Shown in pieces: positions 47,279 through 58,274 of a stretch of DNA of 64,000 nucleotides. The notes beneath the pieces were generated by a model that had not been told where the DNA came from, ran no database searches, and saw only the letters and a program-made list of their open reading frames with translations. A program made the translations under genes and the position numbers. The DNA lies in contig OX235279.1 of NCBI GenBank assembly GCA_944472155.2, forward strand, positions 62,283,564 to 62,347,563, in the 5' to 3' direction. The DNA is from Trichobilharzia szidati (Eukaryota > Platyhelminthes > Trematoda > Strigeidida > Schistosomatidae). How positions within the stretch are numbered: position 1 is the stretch's first letter; every line of letters begins with the position of its first letter.

Positions 47279-47561
47279 TGTAACAACAGAAGACAAGGGT
47301 CATGCAACAGAACGTTTATTACGGAAAATCAACACGTATTTAGAGATTTTGATGTACATTATTGTAGGTTAATGTTAGTAGAAAATACAGTCTGTTGATT
47401 GGTCGTTTCTCACACAAAGTTAACCTTGCATCTCTTGTGGCTGTGTCAGTTCATCTATATGTTAACTGTATCCGCCTGTCCATCTTGACCTTGTTTTCAC
47501 ATGACTAACATTGGCCTTAATTACTGTCAACCAATTTGGCTAGCAACCATCTCTCACCACA
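47279..47561 (+). mobile_element. Solo LTR, copy 3, with 4-bp target duplication
   Basis: 283 bp, TGTAACAACAGAAGACAAGG to CTCACCACA, flanked by CTAG on both sides (47275-47278 and 47562-47565). Shorter than copies 1 and 2 through internal deletions. Confidence 0.78.
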
Positions 47562-47586
47562 CTAGTACTGTTTGTGGAATAAAGCA

Positions 47587-47587
47587 A

Positions 47588-47626
<39 letters not shown>
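47587..47626. repeat. (ATT)n microsatellite
   Basis: About 13 ATT units, 25 bp after solo LTR copy 3. Confidence 0.95.
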
Positions 47627-47628
<2 letters not shown>

Positions 47629-48585
47629 AATATATGGCAGTCTCATACGGCCAAAAAATCACCGTGTATACTTGACACGCTTTCATATTATATCGCTAAG
47701 TTATCACACCATATTTTCCCTTCACAACAAGCTCTAATTCATTTTGCAAAACAGCCTCGCGTGTCCAGTGGACTACAATAATAAGCCCACCAACGGATTC
47801 AACGGTATTATCAAGGGAACACAACTAGACAGAAGAGGATTCAATTGGTCGAATAAACAAGACAAAAGGCATTCCAAGAACGCTTCAGAGTAGGAAACCC
47901 TTCGAATCGGTGGACAACTCCTAGTGTGCTCAGTAATGTATTTTTTATCTCTAAAGGTTGATCTGTGTTAAGAAAACGCCGATGGCAGCAGAATCACTCC
48001 AGTACTATCAGTCAAATAAGGAAGATATCAGTGAATACTCTCCTGAATATCAATAGCTGCACTGATCCAAACGAATTCTTAATTAGTGTACTCTTACAAA
48101 AGTAAATAGCTTTAACATATCCATCTGTCAAATTAATCTCTCTAAACATATTCTGGTCAGAATCTGATTAATTCTCTGAATTATGGTTTTTAATCTAAAT
48201 GGCGGTATTCAGAGCCTCTTGTCTGGTGAATAATATCTCTTGGCAGGCATTTGAAATAATGAAAATACTGCAAAATATCCAGAGTATTGATGGTGATAAA
48301 GTGCTCATTAGCATTCGTAATTCTTATCAATCTTCCGACATACTCTTCAAAATCTCACATTGGCCACAAATACACAAAGTCATAGTATCAAATCTGTTCC
48401 AAAGAGTATAAAGAATTTATTCGTATCAGATATTACGAAAGTTGCGTATGAATTAGTGAAAAGTCTTATATTGCAACATTAAATTACAATTCACATCGAA
48501 GGTGACAAATCTTTCAGAATCTCAGTAGCCATTTCTTGGAGTTTTTCTGATTCTCTGGTTACATCGTTGATGGCTTCCATTGCAC
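47627..48585. other. Intergenic, nothing recognised
   Basis: Short frames only (48199-48411 has no domain). Confidence 0.5.
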
Positions 48586-49321
48586 GGCAAAGTTAAACTT
48601 TAAGCACCACTAAATACCTGTCAGTGAATGACCTGGAACTCACCAATCACGTGAAGGAGGTATTTTTGAAATATGAAAAAGTGCATAAAAACTGTAGAAA
48701 AGTGTTACAGAGGATACTTTCCTCTTACATGTGATAAAAATAGCTCTCAGTTTTAGGTTGGAGTATCAACAGAGCATAATTTCATTGTGGGTAAAATTTA
48801 TTTCGATAGAGTCTTGTAGTGTAATACTGTAATATTTACTCAGTAATGAACTGTGCTCGAAACGTCATCAGTCAATATTACTGTATAACACAGTGAGACT
48901 TCTTCGAAATATTATTTGCCCGCAATGGAATTATAATCTGCCACAGCGCACAAGTTCTATTCTTAGATCAACAGAGTAATTTAATCACATTCTATGCATG
49001 CAGTTATTTCGGCCTTCTAACTCTAGTCTTTCCTGAAGCTAATCCTAACACGAAAATATCCCTAAACTAACTGTACTCTAACTCGAACCAACTCTTATGT
49101 CGCCTTTAAAGGTGACCTAACCCTAACTTGTCCATGGCTTAAAGGGTAAATTATTCCTTCCCAAACCTAAGCTGAGGCTTGCGAGATATCCCACTTAATG
49201 GCATAACACTTCGATGAGTATGTTTTATTGATGATGGCATTATTTGCCAGGGAGCGTTTCAAGGTCGTTAGTGCGGTCGAGCTCCATTGGTATGTAGTGG
49301 TCCTCAAAGTTTAACTTGGCC
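48586..49321. mobile_element. Merlin-type MITE
   Basis: Ends are inverted repeats: GGCAAAGTTAAACTTTAAGC at 48586 against the reverse complement of CTCAAAGTTTAACTTGGCC ending at 49321, about 30 bp alike. The left end is identical over 25 bases to the reverse complement of the Merlin right end at 55275-55299. No transposase inside. Contains a telomere-like patch (about 49025-49135, ACCTAACCCTAAC). The part from 49097 on is paralogous to 60298-60400 plus 61321-61475. No clear target duplication was found. Confidence 0.6.
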
Positions 49322-49984
49322 GGATTACTGAAATATACAAACCATGTTGAGGGTTTATTCCCAATACTTCAACCTCAAAATTTCCGTTTCGTCAGATTGG
49401 CGGGTTGGAAACGGTCCTCCGCGCATTTCTTTTCACTACAGTCCTTAATTTCCGAATACAAGCATAATCTTGAGCTTTTCGAATTATGCATGCCGAATTT
49501 ATTCTAAATGTAGTGTTATACAAACTACTGGTACCTCTGTTGAATTAACATTATCGCAGTTATGTTGTAGTGACCCATTTTATTACTCATCATCGTACTA
49601 TACTTTCATTGTGTAATTGTACTTCGATTTGTTTATTACTCTAAATCTTGCGTATTAACAATTGATACAATTGTACTCGCTCAAGTTTTGAATTTTGATT
49701 ACGGCGAGAATACACATTCCTACACCTTCTCAAGTGTCTTCTGATTTACGTTGTGCGTGTCGAGTAAGCATAACATTAGGACACATTATAAACGAGAAGA
49801 AGTATTAGGATATACGTATACGCTAGCTTAATCAAAATAAAGCAGCACAACAGTGTAACAAGCGTATGTCTTTCCGCTGACCTTCCCTCTGCAGCTAGAT
49901 GAAATAATGACGAATTACCACTATAAATCTATACAGTTGGTGTTCGTCATCGCGTGAGCAGATACACAGTTCAATATCTCATTT
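49322..49984. other. Intergenic, nothing recognised
   Basis: No recognised feature. Confidence 0.5.
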
Positions 49985-51620
49985 GACATCAATTCATGAA
50001 CAACCGTGTCCAATGCCTTCTCAAAGTCTAGGAAAATCACATGGAGTGGAACAATCACATCCCAGAATGATGTCCAATCGTCCCAAGCTGACGGTGGGTT
50101 TGTTACACAGGATCTCCTCCTCCTGAAACCATATTGTGCTTCATGAAATCTGTTAGTCCAGATCAGGCGTTCCTGAACTGATCATTAATAATACTTTCCA
50201 GTGCTTCTGAAATAGTAATGCTGCCATTCCGTACCGGCAATGCCCACATTGCTGTTAACTGTTTGGCGAATGCTCAAATAAGTGTTTCCGCCATTCCCAG
50301 ACTGGTGAGGTTTTGACCGTTTGGACCTACAAATGCGCATGCCCATGGTTGATTGGCTTTCTTTCTGACAGTAATCGATGCAAGCTTTTGGGATTTGCTG
50401 GTATTTTTGGGCAAGGTTAACCTTGTCACTACTGATTCTCACGTTGCACCAGTTCCTGAGTTCCAGGTATGCGTCATGGTCGGTCTGACTCTTGGATATT
50501 CACCAAGTAACCCAAGACTTCGGCTTTGCTTGTAGAACATGTTGCGTACCTCCCCTCAGCCATGATGACCTTTTTGGGCTGCGTTGTGACCAAAGAGACG
50601 GTATCCAAGATTGCTGTGCGAGTAATCTCTTTTACCACTTTCCAGTGTTCGTCTACGGATAATTCATCCCATGCTAAGGGACGTTCTGCGTCGGAAAAAA
50701 GCCTCAGCATTTCAGTATCGTCCGGCTTCTTATAGCGCAGACGTGGTGGCGTAACGTCCCACTGCAAGTGCTCACGGCAAAAAAGATCGAATCCTATGAC
50801 TGCATAGTCACTTTTTCCTAGAGGAGTCATAATCTGGACTATTTCCGACGATTAGTTGGTCACTAGTTAGAATGTAATCTAGTTTCAATGACTTTTCACT
50901 AGGCCCCCACCTAGTGTCATCTCCAACATTCTCAGTCAGTCCTGTATTTCGAAGGGTTTGCAGTAGATTTCGGCCGAATTTCCCCTTAGCATACCCCGAG
51001 CCAAGGTTCAGTTATGGGCCATTGAAATCTCCAGAAATCTCCAGTCCCGTATCTTCGTGATGGTGCTGAGCAGCAGCTGGTTGTGCTCTGCGCCACAGGT
51101 GGCTGATCGGTAGATGCCACCAAGATAATACTTGGTGTGGCCTGCGGTGAAAGGCACCATATGGAGTCTGGGAGTTCAATAAGTGGTTGAACAATTGCGC
51201 ACACACATTTAAGTTGCCTGTCAAAGAATATGGTAACTTCCCCCTTCCTTTTTATTCCGGTGTCTCCTGACCAGAACCATATCACTTGTACTGATTTCGT
51301 AGTCCGTGATAGTGGGGTTAGCCAGGTTTCAGTCCTATCACATTGCTATGCAGGCAGCTGACAGTGGGTCTCACAACCTCAGCATGCTGTGGGATAGTTG
51401 ACGTTTCGTTGTCTGCTAGTAGGGAATTGAATGTTGGGACTAGTTGGCCGATTCCAAAAGAAACAGCTCGTTGTCGTTTTTTCTTCGGATTCAGGTAGGA
51501 CTGTTATTCTCAGTACCGCATCGCTCTAGTGTCACCGAGGCTTGAGGACGTATTAAGGCCTCAGTTTGCTGCTTCTTCATGGTTCGAAGTCTGCTTTTGC
51601 AGCATCTGATGCGTCCTCCT
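49985..51620 (-). mobile_element. CR1/Jockey-like LINE, endonuclease to partial RT
   Basis: Minus strand, same family as 367-2090. Endonuclease pieces at about 51430-50840 (ISGDFNGP, NVGDDTRWGPSEKSLKLDYI), linker 50830-50474 (PPRLRYKKPDDTEM), then at 50330-50190 KRSKPHQSGNGGNTY and NSNVGIAGTEW aligning with NSNVGITVTDQ of the first copy, and after an internal deletion near 50160-50215 the RT segment SAWDDWTSFWDVIVPLHVIF to LDFEKALDT (50160-49990). Palm motif absent. Dead. Confidence 0.8.
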
Positions 51621-51789
51621 ATTTTCCCCTTCTTCTCGTACCACCGTTGATATACTAGGTCTAACTGTTTCTGTGAGCTGAATTTGACACATAGTAACCT
51701 TGGGGAACTAATCAGTGTGAGATGAGTGGGGTTAGGTAGTCAGAAAATGGAAATTGCTCTAGAAGCACCAAGGGCCGTCTAGGTATAAG

Positions 51790-52040
51790 TCAGGCTCCCG
51801 TTCAAGTGTCATGAGTTACAGACTCATTAACTTAACTTCCGTTATTTCAAGAGTTCTGGAAAAAATTGTGCTAAGTGCCATTTTTGACTTTCTGTCTCAA
51901 GAGATACTTATCACCCCTTATCAATATGGTTTCATGAAGTCACGTTTTTGCACGACATGCCATTTACAATTTTTCGATCCCATCTCACAACTTAAAGATT
52001 CAAGTAAGATCACAGTCATCGTATACTTAGATCTTAGTAA
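51790..52040 (+). mobile_element. LINE RT fragment, left of the Merlin insertion
   Basis: SYRLINLTSVISRVLEKIV, ITPYQYGFMKSRFCTTCHLQ and VIVYLDLSK, the RT region leading to the first catalytic Asp. Cut exactly by the Merlin at 52041. The frame resumes at 52862. Confidence 0.85.
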
Positions 52041-52853
52041 GGCGAAGTTCAACAATAGAGTCCCAGGATTGTAAATGTTCCAATGACCTTGTGAATGTTC
52101 CAATGACCCTGAACGCATGCTAGTCATTGGTTGAGGAAGCGCGAATAATTGTGCATACTGGTAAGTGACACTGAATTAATTGTCTTCTAGGAACTTTCTT
52201 TGAAAAGTTGAAACTGTCTTTGATGGTTGGTTGTTATTGGTGTCGAAAGTTTAACTTTGCCTGAATATCTTGTTTCTGTCCAATTAGTGGGTGCCAGAGC
52301 GAATAACGTTTGGGTTTTAGGAATTTATGATACCTAGATTCGCAAAGGGTTTATGGAGCTGATTCTAGATAGGAGTGCTGATAGACTCCTCCCTATTATT
52401 CAGCGTCTAGTGTTACCAGGCACCAACATTCACACAGATGAATGGGCGGGATATAGCCAATTATCACAATTGGGATATATACATCATAGAGTGAACCATT
52501 CGAATGATTCCGTCGACCCTGTCACCGGTACTCATAATAATTCCATCGAAGGTTTCTGATGAAGATTAAAAAATAGAATAAGAGCTATAAATGGTTTTCA
52601 AAACCAAGTTATTATTAGTCATCTGGATGAATACATGTATAGAAATTGGTTCAACTTAAAAACTGAAACCCCAATACAAAATTGGGAAATATTTTTATCT
52701 CATATTAGAGAAAAATATCCTGTTTAACGTTTTTTATGCTTTTTTATGTAAATATACGTAAAATTTTATGCGAAAATCATCCTTTTTCTGACTGGTCGGC
52801 TCAAGGTCACTTGTGCGTTCGCATTGCTTGGGACTCTATTGTTGAACTTTGCC
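52041..52853 (+). mobile_element. Merlin (IS1016-like) transposon with 8-bp target duplication
   Basis: 813 bp. Inverted ends GGCGAAGTTCAACAATAGAG (start) and its partner ending GTTGAACTTTGCC, alike over about 45 bp. Duplication CTTAGTAA at 52033-52040 and 52854-52861; 8-9 bp duplications are the Merlin hallmark. The interior 52345-52725 encodes the C-terminal half of a DDE transposase of the IS1595/ISXO2 type: IHTDEWAGYSQLSQLGYIHH with the second Asp, and HNNSIEGF with the Glu, followed by stops. The N-terminal half is gone, so it is non-autonomous. Confidence 0.88.
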
Positions 52854-52861
52854 CTTAGTAA

Positions 52862-52990
52862 AGCCTTTGACACTACGAGCCATCTACTGTTTATTACAGA
52901 AGTCCAGTTTTACAAGATCCAAGGTTCGTTTTTAAACTGGCTGAGTTCGTTTCTAAGCAATCGAATGCAAATGGTCAGGTCAGTTCGCCA
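52862..52990 (+). mobile_element. LINE RT fragment, right of the Merlin insertion
   Basis: Continues the interrupted frame: (DLSK)AFDTTSHLLFITEVQFYK then SFLNWLSSFLSNRMQMV. Coding match stops near 52985, possibly at a second nested insertion. Confidence 0.8.
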
Positions 52991-53489
52991 TGACTGAAAT
53001 TATCCGTCACGTACGAGGTCATTGGTGCATTAAGACGCTCAAAGGTAATTTTCGTCCATGTTAGTCGGCCATGTTGGACTGCAGTTCCGCAGCTGTTCGT
53101 TTACACATTGGTTTTTCCGTTTATCCACCGGTTATTCAGAACTTATCTTGATGCACATTGTTGACAAATGTTGCGTTTCACTTCATTATTGTTTCCGTTT
53201 CTGTTAAAATTAGTTATTTCGTCTGTTTCGAAAGTTTCTACCACCAGGTCAGTGCATTCATTTCATTGTAATTGTTTCATACGTTGCATTCATGCATGGT
53301 TTCAGGGTTTGAGTTGTTTTTCCACTATTAATGAATTAGTACTGTGTAGAACTTTTGGAAATTATACACATGAACATGTTTGGCTGGCAGAAGCAGTTGT
53401 TTCCAGTTCATTCGTTGGTTGCCGTTATTGTTGCTGGCTCAGTTGCTTACTTAACATGTAGAAATCTGGAAAAAACAATGTCTGTCACA

Positions 53490-53950
53490 CTCACGTTTAC
53501 AGCATGCAGCAATCTACCAGTCAATCTGGTGAGGAAAATACGATCAGAGTTGATATTAGCAAAGTTTTCGAAGAGCAAATTAAACCTGGAGAATTTAGAA
53601 CCTGGGGTGATGTTGAAAAAGCTTTGAAGCTTTTTGAGAAGGTGAGCACAGTATCAGTGTGTCTATTATCACCGGTATATTGTGAGAGAATCTAAATTAA
53701 ACAAGGATGAGCCACATGTGAAGTATGACTATATGGTGTTTGTATGTACTTTTGGACACAAAAGGAAATCCGTAGGTAATCCCATCCGCCTTAAAGGGTA
53801 AGTTTCGTGTGGTTGTTAATGTCTTATGGAGTAGATCTAAATATAGTGGTTGCCCGTCAGTGATACGCATCCGATATCATTGCAATGAATTCATTATACC
53901 ATCTGTATATATGATTCATTATCACTATTGCACTCATGAATTTTTAATGA
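53490..53950 (+). pseudogene. FAR1/ZSWIM-like DNA-binding domain, MULE-derived
   Basis: Open stretch NTIRVDISKVFEEQIKPGEF, RTWGDVEKALKLFEK, then (one frameshift) KLNKDEPHVKYDYMVFVCTF with GHKRKS, then (a second break) SKYSGCPSVIRIRYHCNE and YMIHYHYCTHEF. Order and the C...C...H.H pattern match the FAR1-like zinc domain at the N-terminus of ZSWIM1/3 proteins and Mutator-like transposases. The second break could be a 37-nt intron (gtaagt...gtag at about 53800-53836). The transposase core is absent. Could instead be the 5' end of a host gene, but the first frameshift argues for a pseudogene. Confidence 0.5.
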
Positions 53951-54029
53951 AGGATGCCAGAGCACGCAAATTAGATGAGTCGGAATTCTGTATAGTTAAG
54001 CCAATGCTGTCTTTTTCATCCGAACCTGA

Positions 54030-54465
54030 AAAGGTTATTGATTACACATCCAACCCCGTTAGGATAACAAGTGGAATTATACAAGGTAGTGCCCTATGTC
54101 CACTGCAATTGCATTTATATTTCAATGAGATTTGTGACGTTATTAAACACAGCAGACCTTTCCATTTGCTGATGACATCAAAATTGTGTATCATTCACTC
54201 ACGATGATATTGACAGCTTGGAAAGTTTAACGATGAAAAATGTGGTGTGCTATGCTCCGAAAAACATTTCATTCGAACTCTTCATCTCCCTACACAACAT
54301 TCATACTCCTCGTTTGCCGCTTAATAAAAGATTTGGGTTTGAAATGTACCCCAAAATTTAGCCTCCCAGAATGTGTTAAATTACAGGCATCAAAAGTCAA
54401 AATGCTCCTCGGGTTTTTCTTCCGACGAATATATCCATCGTTGTGCAATTTGTTTGAAATGAGTT
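54030..54465 (+). mobile_element. LINE RT palm fragment
   Basis: TSNPVRITSGIIQGSALCPL, HLYFNEICDVIKHSRPFHL and, after a frameshift, ADDIKIVYHS (palm ADD kept), then a broken thumb. May continue the LINE cut at about 52985, since FLSNRMQMV is normally followed by this segment. Confidence 0.65.
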
Positions 54466-54689
54466 AGCATTAGGGAAGGTAAGCTGATAATTTTCATATT
54501 TCGCAGGAACATTTTTGGCTAGGTCGCATCTCTCGCCAACCCTGATTTTGTATATTTGTAACTACTGGGTTTTAATACAGTCTGTGAGAGGCTCAGCTGC
54601 GGAAACTGAAAATAGCATCATGTAAACTTATCAGCGGTACCAGCACTGAAGATACATCGTCTAATGGAAAATGGAGAGAATGACTTCGT

Positions 54690-55299
54690 TGTTGGGCGGA
54701 GAAGATGTCTTCGTGAACGCGGAAGAAGTGTTACAGAAGAAAAAATACAACCAACGAAGTTTGGGTAATTGGTTTATATGACATCTCCCTGAGGAAAGGA
54801 TTCGTGGAGAGAATACCAGACAGAAAATCAACTACTTTAATACCTATCATTACTAGACTTGTGAAACAGGGATTCATAGTACATACCGACGAATGGAAAT
54901 GTTATAACTCGCTGTCATCTCTTGGATACATTCATCACAGAGTGGACCAATCCAGTGATTTCGTGGAGCGCATTGCATGGATACACACAATTTCTATAGA
55001 AGGATTTTGTGGGAGATTGGAAGAAAGGATTAGGGCTATAAATGGATCTCAAAAGGATCTCATTTATAGTCATTTGGATGAATATATGTACAGAGTGTGG
55101 TGTGACTCTTCTACTGACACTCCTGCTCTAAACTGTGAGATGTTTCTGCCACATGTTAGAGAAAGATACCCTATGCAGTTTTTATGCTTTTTTCATAAAT
55201 ATACATTTTCCTTAATCAAAAATCCCTCTTTCCTGTAGTTGGTCCGTTGAAGGTCTTTCGCTGATTGATAGTTAGTGGTGCTTAAAGTTTAACTTTGCC
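54690..55299 (+). mobile_element. Merlin transposase copy 2, C-terminal half
   Basis: NDFVVGRRRCLRERG, then 54804-55200 IIPIIT-like PIITRLVKQGFIVHTDEWKC, YNSLSSLGYIHHRVDQSSDF, IHTISIEGFCGRLEERIRAI and SHLDEYMYRVW. DDE residues Asp (HTDEW) and Glu (SIEGF) are present. The right end GTGGTGCTTAAAGTTTAACTTTGCC ends at 55299. The left end was not found. A longer open frame than copy 1 but still truncated. Confidence 0.82.
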
Positions 55300-55390
55300 G
55301 GTTTGCAGTAAGGGGATCGACAACTACTTACCAGGAAAATGTGGGTAATAAAACAAATTAAAATAAGTGAAATCGACTCTTCTTCTATCC

Positions 55391-55540
55391 CTAGGGGTAA
55401 CCTTAACCCTAAACTTAACACTAATCCGAATTACAACCCTTATCCTAACCGTAAACCTAACTCTAATGCTAATCATGACCATGGTCTTAACCCTCACCCC
55501 AACGCTAACCTTAACTCTAATCCTAACCCTAACAACCTAT
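55391..55540. repeat. Degenerate telomere-like (CCTAAC)n tract
   Basis: About 150 bp built from variants of CTAACC/CCTAAC (GGTAACCTTAACCCTAAAC ... AATCCTAACCCTAACAACC). Minus strand reads TTAGGG-like, the usual flatworm telomere unit. Interstitial, not at a contig end. Starts 92 bp after the right end of Merlin copy 2. Confidence 0.75.
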
Positions 55541-55807
55541 AAACACATTGTCGAAACAGTACTTAAAAAATTGATCTGAGTGAAATTCGCTGTTTAGTTG
55601 GTGAACAGAGTTGATATTTCAGCAGTGATAATGACAGGTGCCCTAAGCCAACGGTAGCATGGGCTCAAGGCCGTTGGAGAGTACGCACTCCTGGAACGCT
55701 ATTTTTGAACTTCGCCCTGTAAAGGTCACACTTATGATGTACTTACCGATGACTTTCAAATTTTATGAACTTTCTAACACTTTATGAATCATTCACTGAT
55801 AATTATT

Positions 55808-55890
55808 AGGCGAAGTTCAACAAGTGTCCCAGAAGTGCGAACGCTCAAATGACATTGAATGCATGCTAGTCATTGGTTAAAGAAACTTAC
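55808..55890 (+). mobile_element. Merlin left-end fragment
   Basis: GGCGAAGTTCAACAAGTGTCC ... GCATGCTAGTCATTGGTT matches the left end of the Merlin at 52041-52140. A matching right-end piece (TTTGAACTTCGCC) is at about 55708-55722, just upstream and in an order that cannot bound one element. Confidence 0.6.
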
Positions 55891-56036
55891 GATTATTCCA
55901 GCGGAAATGAACGCTGTTCATCTGTTCCGGTATAAATTTCACCCAGATAACGTATTTCAATACTGTATGGATTGAAAGGACTGTTCTCAATGCATGCGGT
56001 GGTATGTGATGTGCATTGCCTCCATCAGTCGGCACA

Positions 56037-58270
56037 TCAATGCAGATGGTAGAGGGCGGCGGTTGTGATGGGTTTGGCGATTCCTTGACATCTGCTGAAT
56101 GATGCGGTTTCAGCTGATTGTAATGGGCGGAGACGAAGTTGTCTTGAGGTCATCGCAGGCTCCGCAAGACATCCGTAGTGAGAGGTCATTGTTGTGCGTT
56201 CCCATATGGTCCTTGCCACGGAGCGTAGAATTTAAGGCACGAACTGGCAGGGGCTGATGGCCGATGGAGCCAGACGTAGTCACCAAGTGAATAAGTGGGT
56301 CCTTAGGAGAACCGGTCGCAAGTGCATTTCTGATGCACTAAAGAAGACTGTAGATGACCACGCATCAGGCTGTCAGCCATCTTCAGGTGGTGGCGAAGAT
56401 GTCGGACGCAGGCAATGCTGTCATTTTTTATGGTAACAGTTTTGCCTGGATCTCGATTGGAAGGCAGAGTTCACGCCCAAACAAGAGTAGAGCCTGGGAA
56501 AATCCCGTCGACGACTGCTCTAAAGAGCGATGCGCAAGCAAACACTGAGGCAGAACGTCGTCCCAGGTGTTCTCCGGGGATTTGTGTGAAAAGGCATGGA
56601 GGAGATTCTTGATAGTTCTGTTGGTGCGTTCCATCGGCCCATTACCCACTTGATGGTATGAAGTAGTGTGAGTCTTCCAAATGCCAAAAGTATTGCAGGT
56701 TCGCGCGGTAGGATGACTCTCGAAAGCAGCGCATTGATCGGAGTGTTGATAAAGGAAGGCATCAAAGCCACACACCCAAGTATCTATGAAAGCACGGCCG
56801 ATCGTCAGGGCATCTTCTTGTTGCAAGGGAACAGCCTCACACCACTTTGCTTAGTAGCTAACCATGACGAATATGTAGGGATTACCGCGTCTTGGCCTGG
56901 GACCGGCCAAATAACATCCTTCTCGATTCGGTTATTAGGAGCTTCGGTTAGCGTGGGCATTTATGGTGCTCGGGAAGCCGGCTTGGGCTGCTTAATCTGC
57001 ACACATGTGGCGAAATCGCAGCAGAATTCAGTGACTTCGTGATGAAGAGGCGGCCACCAAAGTGTTGACGGACAGCATGTTCGGTATTGTTGACCAGCAT
57101 GACCAAGTTGGTGGTGCACAAGGTGAATCACCTCTGGAACTTTCAAATGCGATGAAGATTCTTCAGCTATTTACAAGATATTATCGGCAAGTCATAACAA
57201 ACCCCACATACCACAGATGTACTGTGTTATATCGAACAAACTCTGTGGTTCCTTATTCGACGGTTTGTCGTTCACATGGAGCTGTCGCGAGTAGACAGTT
57301 CGGATATCTACGTCGGCTGCCTACAGTGTTTCCCAATCAACATATATGCCTGTATTAATTATAGCATTTATTGTTGAAGCACAATTCGGCAATTGAGAAA
57401 GGACAACGGAGTCAGCATTTAGGGACCCTGGGCGATACTCGCAGGTGAGATCGAATTCATGTGAACGTTCTTGCCAACGAACCGCCTGACTTTCAAATTC
57501 GTGGAATATATGAAGCCATTGTAATGCACGGTGTTCAGTGAGTAATTGAAAGGAGCGCCCAAGAAGATAATGTCAAAAGTGTCTGAGGAAGTTAATTAGG
57601 GCAAGCATCTCCCTTCATGTAGTCAAGTACCACGTTTCACGTTTGTCTAGCTCTCGACAGGCATATGCAGTAAAGCGTTGTCGACCATCAGTTGCTAGCT
57701 GAGACAGGACATCCCTTATAGCACTGGCGCTTGCATCCGTGCCCAAAATAAAGGGACCAGCCGATAGGTATGCATCTGGAAACGCAAGGATAAGAGTTGA
57801 CGTCAAGTTTTTCTTTAACTCGTCGAACGCATGTTGGCACTCACTAGTCCATAAGAATTTTCGACATTTTTTCTGTCAGTCGATGCAGAGGCGAGGCAAG
57901 GGTGGCGAACCCAGGGGCGAAACTTTGATGGTATGATGCCAACCCTAGGAAGCTACGAACTTTTCTACAAGAATGGGTTATAGGTCTGGGTCTCTTTGGA
58001 CCCCATTTGATGAAATAAGGTGACCCAAAGATGCGACTTCTCTCTGAAGAAGGGAGCATATGAAAGGCTTCAGCTTTAAACCATTTGTTCTTAACCTCGT
58101 AAGGACAGTTCTCTGGGAACCTCCCATGTACAGTAATATCGCCAAGATAGATTAGACACTTGTGCGGAACCAACCTGTCAAGGAATACCTGCACCAAGCG
58201 TTGAAATGTGACGGGATCATTACGTTTTCCCAAGAGCATTGTTTGGAATTCGTATAAACCGCCCGGAAGT
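56037..58270 (-). mobile_element. Ty3/gypsy LTR retrotransposon, decayed, 5'-truncated
   Basis: Read right to left: RT end (58290-57844; LYEFQTMLLGKRNDPVTFQR, KCLIYLGDI where the palm YLDD has Gly for the first Asp, and SFLGLASYHQSFAPGFA), RNase H (57806-57450; LGTDASASAIRDVLSQ, FTAYACRELDKRE), integrase zinc part (57146-56961; HHQLGHAG, CATC), integrase core (56826-56430; HSDQCAAFES with GIWKTHTTSYHQVGNGPMER) and a C-terminal region to 56037. Stops between blocks. gag, protease and the first part of RT are missing and no LTR was identified. Confidence 0.85.
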
Positions 58271-58274
58271 ATAG

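Noticed and set aside
48586..49321. 8-bp duplication for the MITE
   Set aside because: Flanks CATTGCAC and GGATTACT do not match well enough to claim.
55391..55540. True chromosome end
   Set aside because: The units are degenerate, the tract is short and unique-looking transposon sequence continues for more than 8 kb beyond it.
55339..55579. Two Asn/Pro- and Leu/Thr-rich frames as low-complexity proteins
   Set aside because: Products of translating the telomere-like tract.
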